NCBI RefSeq assembly: GCF_004382795.1
Contig: NZ_SMSG01000002.1
Coordinates: 558,001 to 622,000, forward strand
From: Cumulibacter soli
Lineage (GTDB): Bacteria; Actinomycetota; Actinomycetes; Mycobacteriales; Antricoccaceae
Reading direction: 5' to 3'
DNA: 64,000 nt
The translations under genes were made by a program, and so were the position numbers. Under the pieces are notes generated by a model. It was not told the origin of the DNA. It did not search any database and was given only the letters and a program-made list of their open reading frames with translations. Below, one piece after another: positions 55,204 through 64,000 of this stretch (positions are counted from its first letter, which is position 1; every line of letters starts with the position of its first letter).

Positions 55204-56805
55204 GTGAGCGAGAACCACCCCGCCGTTGGCCAGCAGTCGCCCACCCGCCAGCCCTCGAGCTGGATCAATTCACGCACCCGCGCTGCTGCGCTGCGCGAGT
55301 TCACCGACTCCGAACGTAGCCCGCTGGACGTACTGGTCATCGGTGGCGGCATCACCGGTGTCGGGGTCGCGCTGGATGCCGCCTCTCGCGGGCTTCGGGT
55401 GGCGTTGGTCGAGCGCCGCGACCTAGCCAGCGGCACGAGTGGGTTCTCGTCCAAACTCGCACACGGCGGACTGCGTTACCTCGCGCAAGCGCAGATCGGC
55501 GTGGCCCGCGAGTCCGCGATCGAGCGTCATCACTTGCTCACCTCGATCGCACCGCACCTCGTACGCCCGGTACAAACCCTGATTCCGCAGAACCGTCACC
55601 TCAGCCGCAAGGACGCCGCCATGGTGTACGGCGGTATGCGAATGGGCGACCTGCTGCGCCGTACCGCGCGCACCTCCTCAAGCCTGCTGCCGGGGCCCAG
55701 TCGGATCAGCGCACAGGAGGTTGCGTTGCTCACGCCGGCCATCGACAAGCGCGAACTGCGCGGCGGGCTGACCTACTGGGACTGCCAGATCGAGGACGAC
55801 GCCCGCCTGGTCACCGCCCTGGCGCGCACCGCTGCGGCGCACGGCGCTCGAGTGATCACCCGCTGTGAAGCTACCGATGTGAATGCTCGCTCGGCGACGC
55901 TCACCGATTCGCTCACCGGCGATAAGTACATCGCCTACGCCGACGTCGTCGTCAACGCGACGGGTGTGTGGGCCGGCGACATCGCCGAAGGGATCCGCAC
56001 CAGCCCCAGTCGCGGCACCCACCTCGTTGTGCGCAGCGCCGACCTCGGCGACCCCCGCGCGATACTCGCCGTACCCGTCGAAGGCACGCTCAGCCGCTAC
56101 GTATTTGCGATCCCGCATCCGGATGGTGTCTGCTACCTCGGCATTACCGACGACGCGACCCCGGATGCCGACCCATATGCGCCCGGAATCGGTGACGGAG
56201 ATATCGCGTTTATCCTCGACACCCTCAATTCCGCGCTGGCGAGTGATCTCACCGAGGCCGACATCGTCGGTACTTTCTCAGGCCTGCGCCCGCTGGTATC
56301 GGACGTGGGTGCCGACGCGACATCAGACCTGTCACGTCGGCACGTCCTGATCGATCGACCCGGTCAGCCACTGACGATTACTGGCGGCAAACTCACCACC
56401 TACCGCCAGATGGCCGAAGAGACCGTTGACGCAGCCGTGCGGCGGCTTGGTCGCAAAGATGAGTGCGTGACCAAGTCACTGCCGTTGACCGGTGCCGCCG
56501 AGCCCGGCGTCCTGCGTCGTATCGATGCTCCGGCGCGGCTCGTACGCCGTTATGGCACCGAGGCGCTGGCCGTTGCCGCCCTCGCTGAGGACGATCCTTC
56601 GCTGCTGGAGCCAGTCTCGGCCCGCTCGCCGATCCTCGGAGTCGAGGTAGCGTACGCCGTACTCGCCGAGGGGGCACTGCACGTAGACGACTTCCTTGAT
56701 CGGCGCGTCCGCGCGGGGTTCGTACCGGCCGATCGCGAGGACATCCGGTGGGAGTGCACGAAGATCTTCGAGCGAACTGCTGCCGCGTTGCGGACCCGAA
56801 ACTAA
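55204..56805 (+). CDS. glpD: Glycerol-3-phosphate dehydrogenase, FAD-dependent
   Basis: Membrane-associated flavoenzyme oxidising sn-glycerol 3-phosphate to dihydroxyacetone phosphate. 533 residues from the GTG at 55204 (CCGGAG upstream). FAD site VIGGGITGVGVALDAASRG near residue 45, FSSKLAHGGLRYL, the substrate segment GLTYWDCQIEDDARL, VNATGVWAG, and GGKLTTYRQMAEE near the C-terminal cap domain. Length is normal for GlpD. Monocistronic; convergent with ogt. Confidence 0.95.
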   Translation: MSENHPAVGQQSPTRQPSSWINSRTRAAALREFTDSERSPLDVLVIGGGITGVGVALDAASRGLRVALVERRDLASGTSGFSSKLAHGGLRYLAQAQIGVARESAIERHHLLTSIAPHLVRPVQTLIPQNRHLSRKDAAMVYGGMRMGDLLRRTARTSSSLLPGPSRISAQEVALLTPAIDKRELRGGLTYWDCQIEDDARLVTALARTAAAHGARVITRCEATDVNARSATLTDSLTGDKYIAYADVVVNATGVWAGDIAEGIRTSPSRGTHLVVRSADLGDPRAILAVPVEGTLSRYVFAIPHPDGVCYLGITDDATPDADPYAPGIGDGDIAFILDTLNSALASDLTEADIVGTFSGLRPLVSDVGADATSDLSRRHVLIDRPGQPLTITGGKLTTYRQMAEETVDAAVRRLGRKDECVTKSLPLTGAAEPGVLRRIDAPARLVRRYGTEALAVAALAEDDPSLLEPVSARSPILGVEVAYAVLAEGALHVDDFLDRRVRAGFVPADREDIRWECTKIFERTAAALRTRN

Positions 56806-56807
56806 AG

Positions 56808-58692
<1,885 letters not shown>

Positions 58693-58729
58693 TCCACCGC
58701 GGCGTCCTCGACAGAGAGGATCACCCGCT

Positions 58730-59746
58730 ATGGGCAGGCACCCACTACGGCTCGGATACAAAGCATCGGCTGAGCAATTCGCACCAGCGGAACTGCTCGC
58801 GTTCGGTGTGGAGGCCGAACAGGCCGGATTTGATTCAGTATTCATCTCCGATCATCTGCAGCCGTGGCGGCATACCGGAGGACACTCTCCCGCTGCGCTG
58901 CCGTGGTTGGGTGCCCTGGGCGCACGCACCGAACGGATCGTGATCGGTACGTCGGTACTGACGCCCACGTTCCGCTATCACCCGGCTGTGATCGCACAGG
59001 CCTTCGCGACCCTTGGGTGCATGTTCCCCGGTCGCGTCGTGCTGGGTGTCGGATCGGGCGAATCGCTCAACGAAGCGCCGCTCGGGCTCGAGTGGCCGGA
59101 CGGTAAGGAGCGTTTCGCCCGGCTCAAGGAAGCCCTGACATTGATCGACCAGTTGTGGTCCGAGGATCGAGTCAATTTCGACGGCAAGTTCTACACGACG
59201 ACGAATGCGACTATCTATGACCGACCCGACGAGAAGGTCCCGGTCTACATCGCGGCGTCCGGACCCGCGGCGACGCGACTCGCCGGACGTGTCGGCGACG
59301 GGTTCATCACCACCTCCGGAAAGCCGCAGACGCTCTACACCGATACGTTGCTTCCGGCGCTGAATGAGGGTGCGCAGAAGGTCGGCCGCACGGTCGGTGA
59401 CCTCGATCTGCTGATGGAAATGAAGGTTTCGTTCGACCACGACGGCGAGCGCGCGCTGAACGACACCCACTACTGGGGTGCGCTGGCGCTCTCGAGTGAT
59501 GAGAAGACCGGCGTCGAGGACCCGATCGAAATGGAGCGTCTCGCCGATGCCCTGCCGGTGGAACGCACCAAATCGCGGTGGATTGTCTCCACGGACGCCG
59601 ATGAGCACGTCGAGAAGATCTCGCAGTACGCCGACTGGGGATTCAACCACCTCGTCTTCCACGCGCCCGGGCCCGACCAGCCTCGTTTTCTGAAGCTGTA
59701 CGGCGAAGAGGTACTTCCGCGGCTGCGGGCGAAAGGGATCGCATGA
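58730..59746 (+). CDS. fgd: F420-dependent glucose-6-phosphate dehydrogenase-like LLM enzyme
   Basis: 338 residues. Strong match to Fgd: LGYKASAEQFAP, VFISDHLQPWRHTGGHSP, GTSVLTPTFRYHPAVIAQAFATLGCMFPGRVVLGVGSGESLNE (read across turns), VPVYIAASGP, and the late WIVSTDADEHVEKI. Fgd reduces F420 with glucose 6-phosphate. Some relatives are hydroxymycolic acid dehydrogenases or sugar-6-P paralogues, so the exact substrate is not certain. Coupled by four bases to the Nudix gene. Confidence 0.88.
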   Translation: MGRHPLRLGYKASAEQFAPAELLAFGVEAEQAGFDSVFISDHLQPWRHTGGHSPAALPWLGALGARTERIVIGTSVLTPTFRYHPAVIAQAFATLGCMFPGRVVLGVGSGESLNEAPLGLEWPDGKERFARLKEALTLIDQLWSEDRVNFDGKFYTTTNATIYDRPDEKVPVYIAASGPAATRLAGRVGDGFITTSGKPQTLYTDTLLPALNEGAQKVGRTVGDLDLLMEMKVSFDHDGERALNDTHYWGALALSSDEKTGVEDPIEMERLADALPVERTKSRWIVSTDADEHVEKISQYADWGFNHLVFHAPGPDQPRFLKLYGEEVLPRLRAKGIA

Positions 59747-60348
59747 GCATCCGGCTGAGCCGCGAGGACGTCACCGAGCGGCTCGCGGCGCTGGAGCCGC
59801 GAATTCTTGCCGACCATAGCCACCGCAAAGCTGCCGTGGTGATCGCGGTCGCTGAGGAGGAGGGTGCGCAGGGCATCTGGATCACCAAACGTCAGCCAAC
59901 GCTGCGGGCGCACTCCGGTCAGTGGGCGTTGCCTGGCGGGCGAGTGGACGCGGGTGAAACCCACCGTGAGGCCGCGCTGCGTGAGCTAGCCGAAGAGGTC
60001 GGTTTCTTCGCGGACGATGCCGCGATCCTGGGTCGTCTGGATGACTACGAGACGCGTTCGGGGTATGTCATGTCGCCCTTCGTGGTGTGGGCCGGTAAGG
60101 ACCCGAAGTATCGGGTGAACGCCGATGAGGTCGTGCACCTGTTCCACATTCCGTTCGACGAGCTGGACGTGGAGCCGAATCTTCTCACCATCCCCGAGTC
60201 GGACCGCCCGGTCATTCAGATGCCGCTGCTGGGTCGCAAGATTCATGCCCCCACGGCTGCGGTGATGTATCAGTTCCGCGAGGTGGTGCTGCGGGGACGC
60301 CAGACGCGCGTCGGGCACTTCGAGCAACCCGTCTTCGCCTGGAAGTAG
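59743..60348 (+). CDS. Nudix hydrolase, CoA pyrophosphatase-like
   Basis: 201 residues. The Nudix box GGRVDAGETHREAALRELAEEVG fits G-x5-E-x7-REUxEExGU; the KRQPTLRAHSGQWALPGG segment before it resembles NudL-type CoA pyrophosphatases. Overlaps the Fgd-like gene by ATGA. Role in cofactor housekeeping is inferred. Confidence 0.88.
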   Translation: MSIRLSREDVTERLAALEPRILADHSHRKAAVVIAVAEEEGAQGIWITKRQPTLRAHSGQWALPGGRVDAGETHREAALRELAEEVGFFADDAAILGRLDDYETRSGYVMSPFVVWAGKDPKYRVNADEVVHLFHIPFDELDVEPNLLTIPESDRPVIQMPLLGRKIHAPTAAVMYQFREVVLRGRQTRVGHFEQPVFAWK

Positions 60349-60510
60349 CCACCTCCCGCTGAGCGCATCGCGTAGTCACCGTAGGCGACGGGCCACCGGT
60401 CGTCCTACGCGCGCGCAGATGACGCAGGGCGCCAGTATCAGTGAGTACGCTCCGACACACGCGGGACGATCCTAGCGGCGATGTCAGTTGCGGAGCCGTT
60501 CATAAATGAC

Positions 60511-60546
60511 GAACGCCGCCGACCAGGACACTGGTCGGCGGCGTTC
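60511..60546. terminator. Intrinsic terminator, 16-bp stem
   Basis: GAACGCCGCCGACCAG (60511-60526) pairs perfectly with 60531-60546 over GACA. It lies between the convergent Nudix and universal stress protein genes. Fifteen bases beyond the usp stop. Confidence 0.85.
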
Positions 60547-60561
60547 GCTGCAGGCAATTGG

Positions 60562-60972
60562 TTAGCGCTTGGTCGGCTGATCCGGCTTCACGGCGAGCAC
60601 ATCGCAACTCGCGTCGAGCAGGATCCGCTGGGCGACCGAGCCCATGATCAACTTGCCGACCGGCGAGCGCCGGCGCAGGCCGATCACGATGAGTTTGGCG
60701 CCGGTCCGCTCGGCGACCTCGACGAGGTCTTCGGCCGGGTCGTTACCGCGGACATACCCATGCACTTCGTGCTCGACTCCGGCGGCCTCGACCCGATCGG
60801 TGACCTTGCGCAGTTCCTCGTCGAAGTTCATCCCCATCTTCAGGAACTCGTCGCCGCCCTTGCTGGACCCGACGACGATCAACTTCTCGTTGCGGAGCTT
60901 GGCCTCCTCGATGGCGCGGTCGAGGGCGGCGCGACCCTCGTTAGTAGGAATGAATCCAACGACTACAGGCAT
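60562..60972 (-). CDS. Universal stress protein (UspA family)
   Basis: 136 residues, single Usp domain. Starts VVVGFIPTNEGRAALDRAI; ends with the nucleotide-binding GLRRRSPVGKLIMGSVAQRILLDASCDVLAVK, G-2x-G-9x-G(S) pattern. So it probably binds ATP. Monocistronic, terminated by the perfect hairpin downstream. The 136-base gap to the next gene shows nothing clear. Confidence 0.9.
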   Translation of the reverse strand: MPVVVGFIPTNEGRAALDRAIEEAKLRNEKLIVVGSSKGGDEFLKMGMNFDEELRKVTDRVEAAGVEHEVHGYVRGNDPAEDLVEVAERTGAKLIVIGLRRRSPVGKLIMGSVAQRILLDASCDVLAVKPDQPTKR

Positions 60973-61108
60973 CTGTCATCCTTCGATCCGGCCACACCAT
61001 CACGGCACGGCACGTTGTGCTTGGCAGCGATAACTGCATCAGCAATCGTTTCACACACTGGCGTTCCGGCGCATCTATCAGCGATATCCCGCATCGTGCG
61101 CCGTGTGG

Positions 61109-61414
61109 TTACGGCGCGAGACCGGCCGCGATCGACTCGACGTTCTTCTTGTTCTTGCCGTAGTCGACCAGTTGTAGCGGGAACGCACACTGGCTGCGGA
61201 TGTGTACACCGGTGCCGCCGTCGATTGGATGCAGAGTCACGGTGATCTTCTCGCCCCAGCTCAGCGCGCCCATGCCCACCTTGGCCTGGACAGTCGGCGG
61301 CGTCATGATGACTCCGGTTACCTTAGGCATCCGCGAGATCACCTCACGCGCACGTTGCGCAACTGCTTCTGGTGGTGCCGGAATGGTCAGTTGTTGCTCA
61401 TGGCTTCGTCCCAT
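61109..61414 (-). CDS. Small hypothetical protein, SRPBCC/polyketide-cyclase-like
   Basis: 101 residues from the ATG at 61414. Pattern HEQQLTIPAPPEAVAQRAREVI, then VQAKVGMGALSWGEKITVTLHPIDGGTGVHIRSQC is consistent with a short SRPBCC-type START fold. No ligand or partner can be predicted. It follows eccC on the same strand by 49 bases. No ribosome binding site is visible before the ATG. Confidence 0.6.
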   Translation of the reverse strand: MGRSHEQQLTIPAPPEAVAQRAREVISRMPKVTGVIMTPPTVQAKVGMGALSWGEKITVTLHPIDGGTGVHIRSQCAFPLQLVDYGKNKKNVESIAAGLAP

Positions 61415-61463
61415 GGGCAGATAGCGTAGCGACGGCGGGTCCGGCCACCGCGTCCGAGTCGTA

Positions 61464-64000
61464 CTAGACCGTTTCGACGATTGCTTGGATGTCGACGGTG
61501 CCGCGTCCCTGCCCGACAAACACCCCCGTCCCCCACCCGGCGGGCCCCGGTCGCGCTCCGAGCAGCGGGCCCTCGTCGTTGGCCCGACTCAGTAGCAGGC
61601 CGCAGGCACCTAGGTCCCGTAGCACCGACAGCACCTCATCGTGCATCCCGGCGACGGCTCCGGACGCGCGGCGGGCAACAGTCACTCGCAGGCCAATGTC
61701 GGCGGCGTACGGCAGGAACCGACGCAGTGGTGCGAGGTTCGTACCCACCATCGTCGCCAGGTCGTAATCGTCGACTAAGAGATGCAGTTGCGGACCGCTC
61801 CACCAGGTCTGTTCGCGCAGTGCGTCCGCGGTGATGTCCGCCGGCGGCATTCTGCGCTCAAGACCGGTAACCAGGCCGTCGATAAGTTCGGCTGCGGCGG
61901 ACGGCGTGGCGGCGTACCCGAGCTGGTACTGCGGTTCGAAGGCATCCAAGAGGCGCCGCCGTGGATCGATCACCAGCACTTTCGCGCCACGACGACAGTG
62001 CTGCCGCCCCAGTGAACGCAGTATTGACGTGCGACCGGAACCGCCATCACCGATGATGAGCGTGTACGGCGCGGACTCCGACAACAGGATCGGCCGCGCT
62101 GACGACCGGTCAACTGCCACGCACAACCCACGGTCAGTGACGTCGGTACTGAGGTTGCCGGTGGTGAGCACAGTAGGGAGTTGTGGCAGTCCGCGAGCGC
62201 GGGATCCACGCCAATGTCGCACGATCTGATCGACGATCTGCGTCGGGTCTCCCCCGGCGCCGTACAGCGCGTGTCCGTCCTGCGTCAATCCACGCCCTGG
62301 TTGGCCGCGCGGTACGAGCGCGGCGCTGCGCCGATCGATCTCGGACTCGATCGGATCACCCAACCGCATTTCGATCCGATTTCCGAACAGCTCACGCAGC
62401 CTCGCCGGTAGGTCCAGCCATCGGTGCGTGGTAACGACGAGATACACGCCAACAGAGAGCCCGCGTCGCGCGATATCGAGCACGATCGCTTCGAGAGCAT
62501 CGTGCCGATCACGGAATCGCGCGTACCCGTCGATCGCGAGTAGGACGGCCGCAGTGCTGTGTGCGCCCTGCTCCCGTTGGCTCACGATCGCTTCGATGCG
62601 GCGTATCACTGCTGCGGCGCGTTGCGTATCACTGCTGCACTCCGCGACATGTGGGAGCGCTTTCAGGTTCGCGAAAGCTGCCGGGGCGGCCTCGATCAGG
62701 TAGAGGTTCAACTCGTCAGGTGTATGCCGCAACGCGAGCGATAACAAGGCCGCCTGCGCGAGCGTGGTCGAGCCCGATCTCGTCGTCCCCACAATCGCGA
62801 GGTGCCCGCTGCTCAGGTTCACGGTGCCGATTTCTGTCCGCTGGAGGTCGGGTCGATCGACAGTGCCGATCGCCGCGCACATCGCCGGATCTCTTACTGT
62901 CCCGAATCCGCGATCCGCCCGCACCTGCAAGTCCGGGTACAGATCGCGATGGTGCGGTAAATGCGGCGGCGGAGCCCAGATCGGCAGCCGTACGCCGGGC
63001 GTCGCAGCCGCGGTCGCGATGACGTGCTGCAAGATGGTTGGTCCCGAAGCTGTGTGAGCGGCCGCGCACAATCGACCGTTGCGGTACGTCAGCGGCTTGG
63101 GCTGCAGCTGAGTATCGCGGTGTGCGCGGGTCGGCGTTACGTGCGGATCGCCTGTGTAGCGTGCTTTGAACGCGGTCGGGTCGGCCGAACCGCATCGAAG
63201 GAATCCGTGGCCAGGCGTGTTGGGCAGGGTTGCTGCGTCGGCTGTGCCCAGGATGCTGCGTGACTCGGCGACACTCTGCGTGCGTAACGCTATGCGGTAG
63301 GTGAGGTGCGCCTCTAGCCCTTTCAGTCGCCCTTCGTCCAAGCGTTGCGACGCGATCAGCAGGTGGACGCCGAGCGACCGTCCGAGGCGTCCGATCTGCA
63401 CGAGGACGTCGATCGCGTCGGCGTGCGCGGCCAGGAGCTCACTGAATTCGTCGACGACCACCAATAGACGCGGAGTGGACATCGCCGCTGGAAGGTCGTC
63501 GATGCCGGCGACCCCGGCTGTGCGCAAGAGTCGTTGCCGGCGACGCAGTTCGGCAGACAACGCCATCAGGACGCGGTCGACGAGAGCCGGATCGTCTTCG
63601 AGGTTCGTGACGACGCCCGCGGTTTGCGAGAGGTCGGTGAACGGCTCGAAGGTGGCGCCGCCCTTGAAGTCAATCAACAGCAGGGCGAGTTCGCCGGGGG
63701 TATGGACGGTGAGGAGGCCAGCGACGATCGTCCGCAGCACTTCCGACTTCCCCGAGCCCGTGACGCCAATCAGCATGCCGTGTGGTCCACTTCCACCGGT
63801 ACTGCTTTCTCGAATATCTAGGTGAACCGGGCCATCCGGCCCCCACCCCAGCAATGGTCTTAGCACCTCATCCGAGGTGTCACTGTGCATCGCGCGAGCC
63901 GGATGTTCTCGGGCAGCCGCTGACCGACACGCTGCCTCCAGTTCGGCGGCGCTGCAGGGTATCGACGGTAAGGCACGCGGCATGTCTCGGTGTCGCAGTG
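61464..64000 (-). CDS. eccC: Type VII secretion ATPase EccC, C-terminal part (cut by window edge)
   Basis: FtsK/SpoIIIE-family ATPase that recognises and drives WXG100-type substrates through the ESX membrane complex. At least 845 codons are in frame; the frame is open at position 64000, so the transmembrane N-terminus lies outside. ATPase 1 is intact: GVTGSGKSEVL Walker A, DFKGGATFEPF, VVVDEFSELL Walker B, GRLGRSLGVHLLIASQRLDEGRLKGLEAHLTYRI (family signature, broken by turns). ATPase 2 has GTTRSGSTTL and ATPase 3 has GDGGSGRTSI, both lacking the Walker Lys. Ends IQAIVETV. The other esx/ecc genes must lie to the right. Confidence 0.92.
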   Translation of the reverse strand, partial: LRHRDMPRALPSIPCSAAELEAACRSAAAREHPARAMHSDTSDEVLRPLLGWGPDGPVHLDIRESSTGGSGPHGMLIGVTGSGKSEVLRTIVAGLLTVHTPGELALLLIDFKGGATFEPFTDLSQTAGVVTNLEDDPALVDRVLMALSAELRRRQRLLRTAGVAGIDDLPAAMSTPRLLVVVDEFSELLAAHADAIDVLVQIGRLGRSLGVHLLIASQRLDEGRLKGLEAHLTYRIALRTQSVAESRSILGTADAATLPNTPGHGFLRCGSADPTAFKARYTGDPHVTPTRAHRDTQLQPKPLTYRNGRLCAAAHTASGPTILQHVIATAAATPGVRLPIWAPPPHLPHHRDLYPDLQVRADRGFGTVRDPAMCAAIGTVDRPDLQRTEIGTVNLSSGHLAIVGTTRSGSTTLAQAALLSLALRHTPDELNLYLIEAAPAAFANLKALPHVAECSSDTQRAAAVIRRIEAIVSQREQGAHSTAAVLLAIDGYARFRDRHDALEAIVLDIARRGLSVGVYLVVTTHRWLDLPARLRELFGNRIEMRLGDPIESEIDRRSAALVPRGQPGRGLTQDGHALYGAGGDPTQIVDQIVRHWRGSRARGLPQLPTVLTTGNLSTDVTDRGLCVAVDRSSARPILLSESAPYTLIIGDGGSGRTSILRSLGRQHCRRGAKVLVIDPRRRLLDAFEPQYQLGYAATPSAAAELIDGLVTGLERRMPPADITADALREQTWWSGPQLHLLVDDYDLATMVGTNLAPLRRFLPYAADIGLRVTVARRASGAVAGMHDEVLSVLRDLGACGLLLSRANDEGPLLGARPGPAGWGTGVFVGQGRGTVDIQAIVETV

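Overview
The window is a high-GC actinobacterial chromosome segment (Actinomycetota). Several marker genes support this. There is a mycothiol S-conjugate amidase (mca) at the left edge. There are two Rpf-type peptidoglycan hydrolases, a Pmt-type protein mannosyltransferase, two F420-type LLM oxidoreductases, an FtsB/DUF501/Ppx cluster after enolase, and a type VII secretion EccC ATPase at the right edge. The order eno-ftsB-DUF501-ppx, mazG, mfd, pth-rplY, prs-glmU, ispE-ksgA-rpfB-tatD-metG and rsmI/pmt is, from memory, the core order of Mycobacterium tuberculosis Rv1002c to Rv1026 with local rearrangements. The ectABCD operon points to a salt- or drought-exposed free-living lineage. I cannot fix the genus from sequence alone.

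Layout. 1-4.1 kb: mca (partial), greA, two tandem SGNH hydrolases and a Bax-inhibitor-1 family membrane protein. 4.2-7.9 kb: an unusual short tRNA with a UAA anticodon, a DUF4235-like protein, a cell-surface protein with two Cys-flanked repeats and a DUF1023 alpha/beta hydrolase. 7.9-17 kb, minus strand: mfd, a SurA-like lipoprotein, mazG, eno, ftsB, DUF501 and ppx. 17-25 kb: a diacylglycerol-kinase-like lipid kinase between two repeat-rich intergenic regions, then cysQ, pth, rplY, a large surface protein, a nitronate monooxygenase-like enzyme and prs. 25-32 kb: glmU with tRNA-Gln just upstream, a fatty acid desaturase with a TetR gene, a DUF222/HNH endonuclease with a LexA-like box in its promoter, and ispE. 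31.7-38.2 kb, minus strand: ksgA, two tandem rpf genes, tatD and metG. 38-43 kb: corA, rsmI, pmt, a SpoU-type and an RsmC-type RNA methyltransferase.

43.2-47.1 kb holds ectABCD behind an unusually long, structured leader and ending in a strong terminator. Next to it (47.1-50.9 kb) is a five-gene cassette of translationally coupled genes: a YtrA-type GntR repressor, two ABC ATPases and two membrane subunits. It has a perfect 11-bp dyad operator at its promoter. 50.9-60.4 kb is a metabolic block: DinB-like and WYL regulator pair, LLM oxidoreductase, alpha/beta hydrolase plus enoyl-CoA hydratase, glpD, ogt, gdhA, an Fgd-like enzyme and a Nudix hydrolase. 60.5-64 kb: a universal stress protein, a small hypothetical protein and the eccC 3' part.

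I did not find a clearly novel multi-gene system. The most interesting signals are the class-I tRNA with a Leu(UAA) anticodon, the SOS-type box before the HNH endonuclease, the tandem Rpf paralogues, the six-unit 17-18 bp repeat in which tatD starts, the ectA leader, the in-frame duplication behind mazG, and the operator-controlled ABC cassette.
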